Assembly (NCBI RefSeq): GCF_001524445.2
Contig: NZ_CP013418.1
Coordinates: 868,001 to 932,000 of the forward strand
Reading direction: 5' to 3'
DNA from: Burkholderia savannae
Lineage (GTDB): Bacteria; Pseudomonadota; Gammaproteobacteria; Burkholderiales; Burkholderiaceae
DNA: 64,000 nt
The notes beneath the pieces are model-generated. The model was not told the origin of the DNA. It ran no database searches and saw only the letters and a program-made list of their open reading frames with translations. Shown here piece by piece: positions 8,525-16,724 of this stretch; the first letter of the stretch is position 1, and the number at the start of each line of letters is the position of its first letter. A program made the position numbers and the translations under genes.

Positions 8525-11311
8525 ATGACACGACGCACTCCTTCAAAAAACAAGCAACGCGGATTCCTCCATTACGGCGCGCGGGGCGACGGCGACGATC
8601 GCCGCCCAATGCGCATCGAATACGAATCCGCTCGACCGCTCGCCGACACGCTCGCCAATCTGCGCACGAGCGAGCGCGGCCTCACGACCGCCGATGCGAA
8701 GGACCGCCTGCTGTGCGACGGCCCGAACGAAATCGCACACGACAAGCCGCCGCACTGGACCCGGCAGCTGTTGAGCTCGTTCAACAATCCGTTCGTCTAC
8801 GTGCTGCTCGTGCTCGCCGCGATCAGCTTCCTCACCGACGTCTACTTCGCCGAGCCGGACGATCGCGACTACGTCAAGATCACGATCCTGCTGTCGATGA
8901 TCACGATCAGCGTGCTGCTGCGCTTCGTGCAGGAATTCCGCTCGCTGCGCGCGGCCGAAAAACTGAAGGCGATGGTCCGCACCACCGCGACCGTGCAGCG
9001 CCGCACCGACGATGCGAATGGGCCGATCAAGCACGACGTGCCGATGCGCGACGTCGTCGTCGGCGACATCGTGCATCTTTCCGCCGGCGACATGATCCCC
9101 GCCGACGTGCGGCTCATCTCGTCTCGCGACCTCTTCATCAGCCAGGCCGTGCTGACGGGCGAATCGCTGCCCGTCGAGAAATACGACACCCTCGGCGCCG
9201 TCGCGCAGAAATCCGCCGAACCGGCGAGCGGCCCCGGCGGCGGCGCGTCCCGCGCCGAGCACGCCGCACACGACGGCTCGCTGCTCGATCTCGCGAACGT
9301 GTGCTTCATGGGCACCAACGTCGTGAGCGGCACCGCGACCGCGGTCGTCGTCGCGACGGGCGCCGATACGTATTTCGGCGCGCTCGCGAAGAACGTCGTC
9401 AGCCACAAGCGGATCGAGACGAGCTTCGATCGCGGCGTATCCAGCGTCAGCTGGCTGCTGATCCGCTTCATGCTCGTGATGGTGCCTGTCGTCTTCATGA
9501 TCAACGGCTTCACGAAAGGCGACTGGCTGAGCGCGCTCACGTTCGCGCTCGCCGTCGCGGTGGGCTTGACGCCCGAGATGCTGCCGATGATCGTGAGCGC
9601 GAACCTCGCGCGCGGCGCGGTCGCGATGGCGCGGCGCAAGGTCGTCGTCAAGCGGCTGAACTCCGTCCAGAACTTCGGCGCGATGGACGTGCTCTGCACG
9701 GACAAGACGGGCACGCTCACGCAGGACAAGATCATCCTCGAGCATCACCTCGACGCATCCGGCCGCAAGAACGAGGACGTGCTGCGTCTCGGCTGGCTGA
9801 ACAGCTTCCATCAGAGCGGCCAGAAGAACCTGATCGACATCGCGATCGTCAATCGCGCGAACCAGCTCGGCGACTGGATCAAGCCGCAGGGCTATCGCAA
9901 GATCGACGAGCTGCCGTTCGATTTCGTGCGGCGGCGCCTGTCCGTCGTCGTCGAAGATCCGCGCGGCACGCACCTGCTCGTCTGCAAGGGCGCGGTCGAG
10001 GAAATGCTCGCGGTGTCGACGCATGTTCAGGACGACCAAGGCGTGCGCCCGCTCGATTTCGTCGAACGCAAGCGGCTGCTCGCGCAGGCGAGCGCGTACA
10101 ACGAAGACGGGTTCCGCGTGCTGATCGTCGCGACCCGCGCGATTGCGCGCGGCGACGAACGCGAGCAATACCGGACGGCCGACGAGCGCGACCTCGTCGT
10201 GCGCGGCTTCCTGACCTTCCTCGATCCGCCGAAGGAATCGGCGGCGCCTGCGCTCGCCGCGCTGCGCGAGAACGGCGTCGCCGTGAAGGTGCTGACGGGC
10301 GACAACCCGACCGTCACGCTGAACGTGTGCCGGCAAGTCGGCCTCGAGCCCGGCAAGCCGCTCGTCGGCGCCGAAATCGAGGCGCTCGACGACGCGGCGC
10401 TCGAAAAGGCGGTCGAGCGCACGACAGTGTTCGCGAAGCTCACGCCGCTGCAGAAGGCGCGCATCGTGAAGGCGCTGCAGGCGAACGGCCACACGGTCGG
10501 CTTCCTCGGCGACGGGATCAACGACGCGCCCGCGCTGCGCGACGCCGACGTCGGCATCTCGGTTGACAGCGGCGCGGACATCGCGAAGGAAACCGCCGAC
10601 ATCATCCTGCTCGAGAAGAGCCTGATGGTGCTCGAGGAAGGCGTGATCAAGGGCCGCGAGACGTTCGGCAACATCCTCAAGTACCTGAACATGACCGCGA
10701 GCTCGAACTTCGGCAACGTGTTCTCGGTGCTCGTCGCGAGCGCGTTCCTGCCGTGGGAGCCGATGCTCGCCGTGCAGATGCTCGTGCTGAACCTCATCTA
10801 CGACACGTCGCAGATGCTGCTGCCGTGGGACAAGATGGACCCCGAGTTCCTGAAGAAGCCGCGCAAGTGGGAAGCGAAGAACATCGGCCGCTTCATGCTG
10901 TGGGTCGGACCGACGTCCTCCGTGTTCGACATCACGACGTACGTGCTGATGTGGACCGTGTTCGGCGCGGGCGCGCTCTACCACGCGCAAGGCGGCGCCG
11001 CCGGCCAGCTCGTGATGAACTCCGGCTGGTTCGTCGAGAGCCTCGTGTCGCAAACGCTCGTCGTCCATCTGCTGCGCACGCAGAAGATTCCTTTCCTGCA
11101 GAGCACCGCATCGCTGCCCGTGCTGCTGTCGACGACGACCGCGATCGCGATCGGCTGCTGGCTGCCGTTCTCGTCGTTCGGGCAAGCGCTTGGCTTCATC
11201 CGCCTGCCCGGCGACTACTGGCTGTGGCTCGTCGCGACGATGGCCGGTTACATCGCGCTCGCGCAGATCGTGAAGACGCTCTACGTCCGTCGCTACAAGC
11301 AGTGGTTCTGA
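8525..11311 (+). CDS. mgtA: Magnesium-importing P-type ATPase MgtA/MgtB
   Basis: This 928-residue type IIIB P-type ATPase imports Mg2+ across the inner membrane at the cost of ATP. Visible motifs are TGESLPVE in the actuator domain (about residue 215), the phosphorylation site CTDKTGTLT with Asp393, LTGDNPTV, and the hinge GDGINDAPAL near residue 662. Pairs of membrane helices flank them, with a C-terminal bundle of about six. I prefer the ATG at 8525, preceded by CGGAGCG, over an in-frame ATG at 8477. It is the main gene of a transcript with an unusually long leader containing two short ORFs and two hairpins, so Mg2+-dependent regulation within the leader is likely. Confidence 0.95.
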   Translation: MTRRTPSKNKQRGFLHYGARGDGDDRRPMRIEYESARPLADTLANLRTSERGLTTADAKDRLLCDGPNEIAHDKPPHWTRQLLSSFNNPFVYVLLVLAAISFLTDVYFAEPDDRDYVKITILLSMITISVLLRFVQEFRSLRAAEKLKAMVRTTATVQRRTDDANGPIKHDVPMRDVVVGDIVHLSAGDMIPADVRLISSRDLFISQAVLTGESLPVEKYDTLGAVAQKSAEPASGPGGGASRAEHAAHDGSLLDLANVCFMGTNVVSGTATAVVVATGADTYFGALAKNVVSHKRIETSFDRGVSSVSWLLIRFMLVMVPVVFMINGFTKGDWLSALTFALAVAVGLTPEMLPMIVSANLARGAVAMARRKVVVKRLNSVQNFGAMDVLCTDKTGTLTQDKIILEHHLDASGRKNEDVLRLGWLNSFHQSGQKNLIDIAIVNRANQLGDWIKPQGYRKIDELPFDFVRRRLSVVVEDPRGTHLLVCKGAVEEMLAVSTHVQDDQGVRPLDFVERKRLLAQASAYNEDGFRVLIVATRAIARGDEREQYRTADERDLVVRGFLTFLDPPKESAAPALAALRENGVAVKVLTGDNPTVTLNVCRQVGLEPGKPLVGAEIEALDDAALEKAVERTTVFAKLTPLQKARIVKALQANGHTVGFLGDGINDAPALRDADVGISVDSGADIAKETADIILLEKSLMVLEEGVIKGRETFGNILKYLNMTASSNFGNVFSVLVASAFLPWEPMLAVQMLVLNLIYDTSQMLLPWDKMDPEFLKKPRKWEAKNIGRFMLWVGPTSSVFDITTYVLMWTVFGAGALYHAQGGAAGQLVMNSGWFVESLVSQTLVVHLLRTQKIPFLQSTASLPVLLSTTTAIAIGCWLPFSSFGQALGFIRLPGDYWLWLVATMAGYIALAQIVKTLYVRRYKQWF

Positions 11312-11382
11312 CGCGACGCCTCCACGCTGCATCCGGCCGCGCGCCGCGCGCGCCGGCCGCTCGTTTCATCGAAGGTGACGAT

Positions 11383-12126
11383 ATGAAAAGAATACTTCCG
11401 CTCGCGGCCGCGGGCGCCCTCTTCACGCCCGCCGGCGCGCACGCCGACCACCCGTTCACGTCCGACGACACGAACACGCAGGGCGACGGCAACTGGCAGT
11501 ACGAACTGAACGTCGAGCGCACGTCGAAGCAGCCCGACATCGGCCGCCAGCAGCTATGGAACACGACGCTCACGCGCGGCTTCGGCGAGCGCGTCGACCT
11601 GTACGTGCAGGCGCCGTACACGCACGTGCAGACGCGCTCCGACGAGCAGGGCTCCGGCTTCGGCGACGTCGAGATCGGCGCGAAGTGGCGCGTGCTCGAA
11701 CATGGGCCGTTCAGCATCGCGGTGAAACCTCGCTTCACGATGCCGGCCGGCCACGACGCGCGCGGACTCGGCAACGGCCGCGTCAACGCCGGCGCGACGC
11801 TGCTCGCGCAGTACGACATCGCGCGCGTGCAGTTGCTCGCCAACGCGGGCCTCATGTACCAGTCGAATCGGCAGGACAACCTCACGTCGATCTGGCAGGC
11901 GTCCGGCGCGATCATCTATCGCGCGACGGACAAGCTGCGGCTCGGCATCGACATCGGCATCTCGCGCAATTCCGAACGCGGCGCCAGCGCGAATCCGGCG
12001 TACGTGATCGCGGGCGCGATCTACACGCCGCGCGACTGGCTCGATCTCGACGTCGGCTATCGGCGCGGGCTCAACGATCAGATCTACGATCATTCGTTGA
12101 TGGCGGGGATCACCGTGCGGTGGTGA
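11383..12126 (+). CDS. Outer-membrane beta-barrel protein, transporter-like
   Basis: This 247-residue protein has a signal peptide (MKRILPLAAAGALFTPAGAHA) and a body of alternating polar and aromatic strands. It starts DHPFTSDDTNTQGDGNWQ and ends in the aromatic pattern ITVRW expected of an outer-membrane barrel. It resembles the family annotated as transporter or phenol-degradation meta-pathway barrel proteins. It starts 71 bases after mgtA on the same strand, with GAAGGTGA as ribosome binding site, and a clear terminator follows, so it is probably co-transcribed with mgtA. Its substrate is unknown. Confidence 0.8.
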   Translation: MKRILPLAAAGALFTPAGAHADHPFTSDDTNTQGDGNWQYELNVERTSKQPDIGRQQLWNTTLTRGFGERVDLYVQAPYTHVQTRSDEQGSGFGDVEIGAKWRVLEHGPFSIAVKPRFTMPAGHDARGLGNGRVNAGATLLAQYDIARVQLLANAGLMYQSNRQDNLTSIWQASGAIIYRATDKLRLGIDIGISRNSERGASANPAYVIAGAIYTPRDWLDLDVGYRRGLNDQIYDHSLMAGITVRW

Positions 12127-12151
12127 GCCGCGTAGCCGCGGCAGCGTGACG

Positions 12152-12185
12152 GCGGGGCGGGCTGTCGGCCGCCCCGCTCTCTTTT
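12152..12185 (+). terminator. Intrinsic terminator after the mgtA operon
   Basis: GCGGGGCGG (12152-12160) pairs with CCGCCCCGC (12169-12177) over an eight-base loop, and TCTCTTTT follows directly. This is the clearest Rho-independent terminator in the window, 26 bases after the barrel-protein stop. Confidence 0.85.
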
Positions 12186-12253
12186 GTATCGCCGGGCTTG
12201 TATCACTGGCCTTGTATCACTGGCCTTATATCGCCGGCCCTGCTTCGCCGGTC
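12184..12253. repeat. 14-bp tandem repeat, five copies
   Basis: Five consecutive 14-base units related to TTGTATCACTGGCC start at 12184, 12198, 12212, 12226 and 12240. Units two and three are identical and the others differ at a few positions. The array begins within the T-tract of the terminator and is intergenic, between two convergent transcripts. Confidence 0.85.
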
Positions 12254-12345
12254 TCGTTTCATCGCGCGAACCGCATCGCGCGTGCGTCGGCGCTTCGTGA
12301 CGGCCGCGCGCCCTCCTTCGCTCATGCGAGCCACCCACAGCCGCG

Positions 12346-12795
12346 TCAGCCGTCGCCGCGCGCCGCCGTGCCGCCGCCGAAAAGCGCATCGCACAACTCG
12401 CGCCCCTGCGCGGTCAGCGCCGCGCGCCCCGTGCCGTCGTCGCGCATTGTCGTCTCGGTGAGGCCTGACGCGTCGAGCTGCGTCAACGTGCGTCGCAGCA
12501 CGCTCATCGGCACGCGTGCGCGCTTGCCGAGCTTCGCGAGCGACCACGGCGCGCCGCGCGCGTCGTCGGCCGCTTCGCGCAATTGCAGCAGCACCGCGAC
12601 GATCGCCGGATCGAGGCCGTCGTCGCCGTTCGGCGACGTCGAGCGTTCATCGCCTGCCGGACGTTCGCCCCGCTTACCGCTCTCGCCGTATTCACCGCAT
12701 TCAACGCATTCAACGCATTCAACGAGTTCACCGCGTTCACCGCGCACGTCGCGTTCGTCGCCCATCGCATCCGTCATCGCCGCCTCGGCCGTCAT
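12346..12795 (-). CDS. Small winged-helix regulator-like protein with low-complexity N-terminus
   Basis: This 149-residue frame starts at an ATG (12795) overlapping the stop of the MocR-type gene (ATGA), which argues for real, coupled translation. The first 60 residues are acidic and repetitive (a VEC/GE pattern produced by a 9-bp DNA repeat). Residues 65-140 look like a winged helix: LDPAIVAVLLQLREAAD, then SLAKLGKRARVPMSVLRRTL and a wing LTETTMRDDGTGRAALT ending in ELCDALFG. This is a MarR/ArsR-like layout, but I cannot name a family. Being paired with MocR and facing a molybdoenzyme gene suggests a second regulator of that gene; this is inference. Confidence 0.7.
   Translation of the reverse strand: MTAEAAMTDAMGDERDVRGERGELVECVECVECGEYGESGKRGERPAGDERSTSPNGDDGLDPAIVAVLLQLREAADDARGAPWSLAKLGKRARVPMSVLRRTLTQLDASGLTETTMRDDGTGRAALTAQGRELCDALFGGGTAARGDG
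12691..12744. repeat. 9-bp in-frame tandem repeat, six copies
   Basis: Six 9-base units of the type TTCAACGCA or TTCACCGCG lie inside the winged-helix gene. Because the unit is a multiple of three, copy-number changes would alter the length of the acidic, cysteine-containing N-terminal arm without a frameshift. Confidence 0.85.
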
Positions 12796-14210
12796 CGCTT
12801 CGCACACACCGCGGCCAGCCTGCCGAGCGTCTTCACGGCCGCCTCGATCTGCGGCGACCACGGATAGCTGTAGTTCAACCGGATGCAATGCCGGTACGCG
12901 AGCGTCGTCGAGAACATGTGCCCCGGCCCGAGCGTGATCTTCTGCGCGAGCGCGAGCCGGTACAGCTCCATCGCATCGACGTCGTGCGGCAGCTCGACCC
13001 ACAGCACGTAGCCGCCGCGCGGCTGCGACAGCCGCGTGCCGTCCGGAAAGAAGCGCCGCACCATCGCCGCCATCATGCTCGCCTGCTGCGCATAGAGCTT
13101 GCGAATCCGCCGCAGATGATGGTCGTAGCCATCGTGCTTCAGATATTCGGCGATCGCGAGCTGGTCGATCGCGGGCGTCGCGAGCGTGTTCAGGAACTTG
13201 AGCTTCTCGACGCGATCGCGGTAGCGCCCCGGCATCGCCCAGCCGATCCGGTACGCAGGCGACAGGCTCTTCGAGAACGACGCGCAATGCAGCACGAGCC
13301 CGCGCGAATCGAACGCCTTCAGCGTGCTCGGCCGCGCGGCGCCGTAATACAGCTCGTGATAGACATCGTTCTCGATCGCCGGCACGTCGTGCCGCGCGAG
13401 CAGCTCGACGAGCGCGCGCTTGCGCTCGTCCGGCATCAGGAAGCCGAGCGGATTCTGGAAATTCGGCATCACCATGCACGCGGCGACGCGCTCGCGCGCG
13501 AGAATCCGCGCGAGCGCGTCGAGGTCGATGCCCTCGCCCGGATGCGTCGCGACCTCGATCGCGCGCATCCCGAGCCGCTCGATCGCGTGCAGCATCGCGT
13601 AGAACGTCGGCGATTCGACCGCGATCGTGTCGCCCGGCTTCGCGACCGCCTGCAGGCACAGATTGATCGCCTCGGTCGCGCCGATCGTCACGACGATCTC
13701 GTCCGGATCGACCGCGACGCCGCCTTCCAGGTAGCGGCGCGCGATCTGCCGGATCAGCTCCGGATTGCCGGGCGGCAAATCGTCGATCACGCCCCAGCGC
13801 GTACGCCGCCGCGCGATCGCGTGCGCGTGCCGCGCGATGCGCTGCGCGGGAAACGGCGTCGCGTCCGGGTACGGCGAGCCGAGCGGCACCGCGTCGTCGC
13901 GCGCGATCGAGCGCAACGTCGACAGCACGAGCCGGCTCACGTCGACGGCCGACGGCACCGCGACGGGCGCCGACGCATGCAGCTCCAGCTCCGGCGCCTC
14001 CTGCCGCGCACGCACGAAGTAGCCGGACTGCGGCCGGCTTTCGATCGCGCCGCGGCTCTCGAGCACCAGATACGCGCGCACGACGGTCGTGACGCTCAGC
14101 CGGTGCTGGCGGCTCGCCTGCCGCACCGACGCAATCCGCTCGCCCGGCCGGTAGACGCCGCGCCGGATCATCGCGTCGATGTCGTCCGCCAGTTGTTCGT
14201 AGCGCTTCAC
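12792..14210 (-). CDS. MocR-type transcriptional regulator (GntR DNA-binding domain + aminotransferase fold)
   Basis: The 472-residue protein has an N-terminal GntR winged helix (residues 1-70, with GERIASVRQASRQHRLSVTT) joined to a fold type I aminotransferase domain. The PLP lysine is visible in CASFSKSLSPAYRIGW and the cofactor-binding Asn in ENDVYHELYYG. MocR proteins use PLP or an amino-acid adduct as signal; they activate a divergent target gene and often repress themselves. The divergent gene here is an FdhF/YdeP molybdoenzyme, and the shared intergenic region holds a candidate operator (14248-14287). The stop overlaps the start of the downstream winged-helix gene. Confidence 0.93.
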   Translation of the reverse strand: MKRYEQLADDIDAMIRRGVYRPGERIASVRQASRQHRLSVTTVVRAYLVLESRGAIESRPQSGYFVRARQEAPELELHASAPVAVPSAVDVSRLVLSTLRSIARDDAVPLGSPYPDATPFPAQRIARHAHAIARRRTRWGVIDDLPPGNPELIRQIARRYLEGGVAVDPDEIVVTIGATEAINLCLQAVAKPGDTIAVESPTFYAMLHAIERLGMRAIEVATHPGEGIDLDALARILARERVAACMVMPNFQNPLGFLMPDERKRALVELLARHDVPAIENDVYHELYYGAARPSTLKAFDSRGLVLHCASFSKSLSPAYRIGWAMPGRYRDRVEKLKFLNTLATPAIDQLAIAEYLKHDGYDHHLRRIRKLYAQQASMMAAMVRRFFPDGTRLSQPRGGYVLWVELPHDVDAMELYRLALAQKITLGPGHMFSTTLAYRHCIRLNYSYPWSPQIEAAVKTLGRLAAVCAKR

Positions 14211-14247
14211 CGCTCGCCCCGTTCATTCATTTGTCGATATGAAAGAG

Positions 14248-14287
14248 TACAGTTTATTGACGCAACGCACCAGAATTGCGAACTGTA
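14248..14287. promoter_or_regulatory. Candidate MocR operator between divergent genes
   Basis: TACAGTT (14248-14254) and its exact inverse AACTGTA (14281-14287) have centres 33 bp apart, about three helical turns, in the only AT-rich part of the divergent gap. TTGACG at 14257 lies between them. Paired half-sites phased on one DNA face fit a MocR-type dimer bound at both promoters. Confidence 0.5.
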
Positions 14288-14387
14288 TTCTTTTTCTTTC
14301 CGGGGAGGTGTGCTCCCGGGCCGCGCCGCCGTGCGCGTACGCTTCGTTCCGTCGCCGTCCCCAACCGGCGCTCGGACTCTCGAAGAC

Positions 14388-16712
14388 ATGAAAATCAAGG
14401 AACCAGACGCGCGCATCGCGCCGTACGCCCACCCGGCGGGCGGCTGGGGCGCGCTCAAGTACGTCGCGATCAACCTGTTCAAGGAAAAGGTGCCGGGCGG
14501 CAACTACCGCGCGCTGCTGCGTCAGAACCAGCCGGACGGCTTCGACTGCCCCGGCTGCGCATGGCCCGACCGCGAGCATGCGTCGACGTTCGAGTTCTGC
14601 GAGAACGGCGTGAAGGCGGTGGCCGCGGAGGCGACCGCGAAGCGCGTGACGCCCGCGTTCTTCGCCGAGCACACGGTCACGTCGCTCCTCGATCAATCCG
14701 ATTACGAACTCGAGCAGCACGGCCGCCTCACCGATCCGATGGTATACGACGCCGCCAGCGACCGCTACGTGCCGATCGCATGGGACGCCGCGTTCGAGCT
14801 GATCGCGAAACGCCTGCGCGCGCTCGACGATCCGAACCGCGCGGCGTTCTACACGTCGGGACGCGCGAGCAACGAGGCCGCGTTCCTGTACCAGCTGCTC
14901 GTGCGCTACTACGGCACGAACAACTTCCCCGACTGCTCGAACATGTGCCACGAGGCGACGAGCCGCGGGCTGCCGGCCACGGTCGGCGTCGGCAAGGGCA
15001 CCGTCACGCTCGACGATTTCGAGCTGGCCGACACGCTGCTGATCTTCGGCCAGAATCCGGCGACGAACCACCCTCGGATGATGGGCGAGCTGCGCGCGTG
15101 CGCGAAGCGCGGCGCGACGATCGTATCGGTCAACCCGCTGAAGGAGCGCGGGCTCGAGCGCTTCGCGAGCCCGCAGCATCCGGCCGAGATGCTGACGCTG
15201 TCGAGCACGCCGATCGCGTCGACGTTCGTGCAGCCGCAGGTCGGCGGCGACTTCGCGCTGCTCAAGGGCGTCGCCAAGCGCGTGCTCGAGCTCGACGACG
15301 CGGCCCGCGAGCACGGCGACGCGCGCGTGCTCGACGTCGCGTTCATCGCCGCGCACACGGCGGGCTTCGACGCGTTCGCGGCCGATCTGCGCGCGGAAAA
15401 CTGGGCCGCGCTCGTCGCGCAAAGCGGCGTGCCGCGCGAGCAGATCGACGCGCTCGCGCAAATCTACGTGCGCGGCGAGCGCGTGATCGCGACGTGGGGC
15501 ATGGGCATCACGCAGCACAAGCACTCGGTCGCGACCGTGCACATGCTGTCGAACCTGATGCTGATGCGCGGCAACATCGGCCGTCCGGGCGCGGGCCTTT
15601 GCCCCGTGCGCGGGCACTCGAACGTGCAGGGCAACCGCACGGTCGGCATCGAGGAGAAGCCGTCCGACGCGTTTCTCGACCGGCTCGGCCGCACGTTCGA
15701 TTTCGCGCCGCCGCGCGGCCACGGCTACGACGTCGTCGAGACGATCGAGGCGATGCTCGACGGCCGCGTCAACGTGTTCATCGGCCTCGGCGGCAATTTC
15801 GCGATGGCCACGCCCGACACGCCGCGCACCTGGCAAGGCCTGCGCAATTGCGGCCTGACCGTCCACGTCACGACGAAACTCAACCGCAGTCACCTCGTGC
15901 ACGGCCGCGAAGCGCTGATCCTGCCGACGCTCGGCCGCACCGAGATCGATCGGCAGAACGGCGTCGCGCAGGGCGTGAGCGTCGAGGATTCGATGTCCAT
16001 GGTCCACGTGTCGTACGGGATGAATCAACCGGCGTCGCCGAACCTGCTGTCGGAGATCGCGATCGTCGCGCGGCTCGGGCACGCGCTCTTCGGCGGCGAC
16101 AAGATCGACTGGCTCGGCTACATGAACGACTACGCGAAGATCCGCGACGCGATCGAGGCGAGCATCGAAGGCTTCGACGGCTACAACGCGCGGATCGCGC
16201 GGCCAGGCGGCTTCCATCTGCGGATCGCGTCGCGCGAGCGCGAATGGCTCACGCCGAGCGGCCGCGCGAACTTCATCGCCCACGCGCTGCCCGCCGACAC
16301 GCCGATCCAGCGCGCCCGCGCGCGCCACGGCAAGCGGCTGATGACGCTGATGACGACGCGCTCGCACGATCAGTACAACACGACGATCTACGCGCTCGAC
16401 GACCGCTATCGCGGCGTGTTCGGGCAGCGGCGCGTGGTGTTCGCGAACCCCGACGATCTCGCGATGCTCGGCTTCGAGGCGGGCGAGCGCGTCGATCTCG
16501 AGACGGTGTGGGACGACGGCATCGAGCGGCGCGTCGAAGGCTTCCTGCTCGTCGCGTACGACATTCCGCGCGGCTGTCTCGGCGCGTACTACCCGGAGAC
16601 GAATCCGCTCGTGCCGCTCGACAGCGTCGGGGACGTCTGCAACACGCCGACGTCGAAGTCGATTCCGGTGCTGATGCACCGGTGCACGGCCGACGCGCCG
16701 CGGGCGGCGTAA
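14388..16712 (+). CDS. FdhF/YdeP family molybdopterin oxidoreductase
   Basis: This 774-residue enzyme belongs to the formate dehydrogenase-like family of E. coli YdeP (about 760 residues). The N-terminus has cysteines in CPGCAWPD and at FEFC rather than a full formate dehydrogenase 4Fe-4S set. Molybdopterin-binding segments follow (YTSGRASNEAAFLYQ, CSNMCHEATS, GQNPATNHPRMM, GNIGRPGAGLCPVRGHSNVQG), then a C-terminal MoCo domain (HDQYNTTIYALDDRYRG). The cytoplasmic substrate of this family is not settled; YdeP is linked to acid resistance. It is divergent from MocR and followed 12 bases later by a bestrophin gene, probably in one operon. Confidence 0.92.
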   Translation: MKIKEPDARIAPYAHPAGGWGALKYVAINLFKEKVPGGNYRALLRQNQPDGFDCPGCAWPDREHASTFEFCENGVKAVAAEATAKRVTPAFFAEHTVTSLLDQSDYELEQHGRLTDPMVYDAASDRYVPIAWDAAFELIAKRLRALDDPNRAAFYTSGRASNEAAFLYQLLVRYYGTNNFPDCSNMCHEATSRGLPATVGVGKGTVTLDDFELADTLLIFGQNPATNHPRMMGELRACAKRGATIVSVNPLKERGLERFASPQHPAEMLTLSSTPIASTFVQPQVGGDFALLKGVAKRVLELDDAAREHGDARVLDVAFIAAHTAGFDAFAADLRAENWAALVAQSGVPREQIDALAQIYVRGERVIATWGMGITQHKHSVATVHMLSNLMLMRGNIGRPGAGLCPVRGHSNVQGNRTVGIEEKPSDAFLDRLGRTFDFAPPRGHGYDVVETIEAMLDGRVNVFIGLGGNFAMATPDTPRTWQGLRNCGLTVHVTTKLNRSHLVHGREALILPTLGRTEIDRQNGVAQGVSVEDSMSMVHVSYGMNQPASPNLLSEIAIVARLGHALFGGDKIDWLGYMNDYAKIRDAIEASIEGFDGYNARIARPGGFHLRIASREREWLTPSGRANFIAHALPADTPIQRARARHGKRLMTLMTTRSHDQYNTTIYALDDRYRGVFGQRRVVFANPDDLAMLGFEAGERVDLETVWDDGIERRVEGFLLVAYDIPRGCLGAYYPETNPLVPLDSVGDVCNTPTSKSIPVLMHRCTADAPRAA

Positions 16713-16724
16713 CGCGGGCTCCGC

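Noticed and set aside
8543..11332. Minus-strand open frame opposite mgtA
   Set aside because: Antisense shadow; mgtA has all P-type ATPase motifs.
12184..12253. CRISPR-like array
   Set aside because: Units are 14 bp and contiguous with no unique spacers, so this is a plain tandem repeat.
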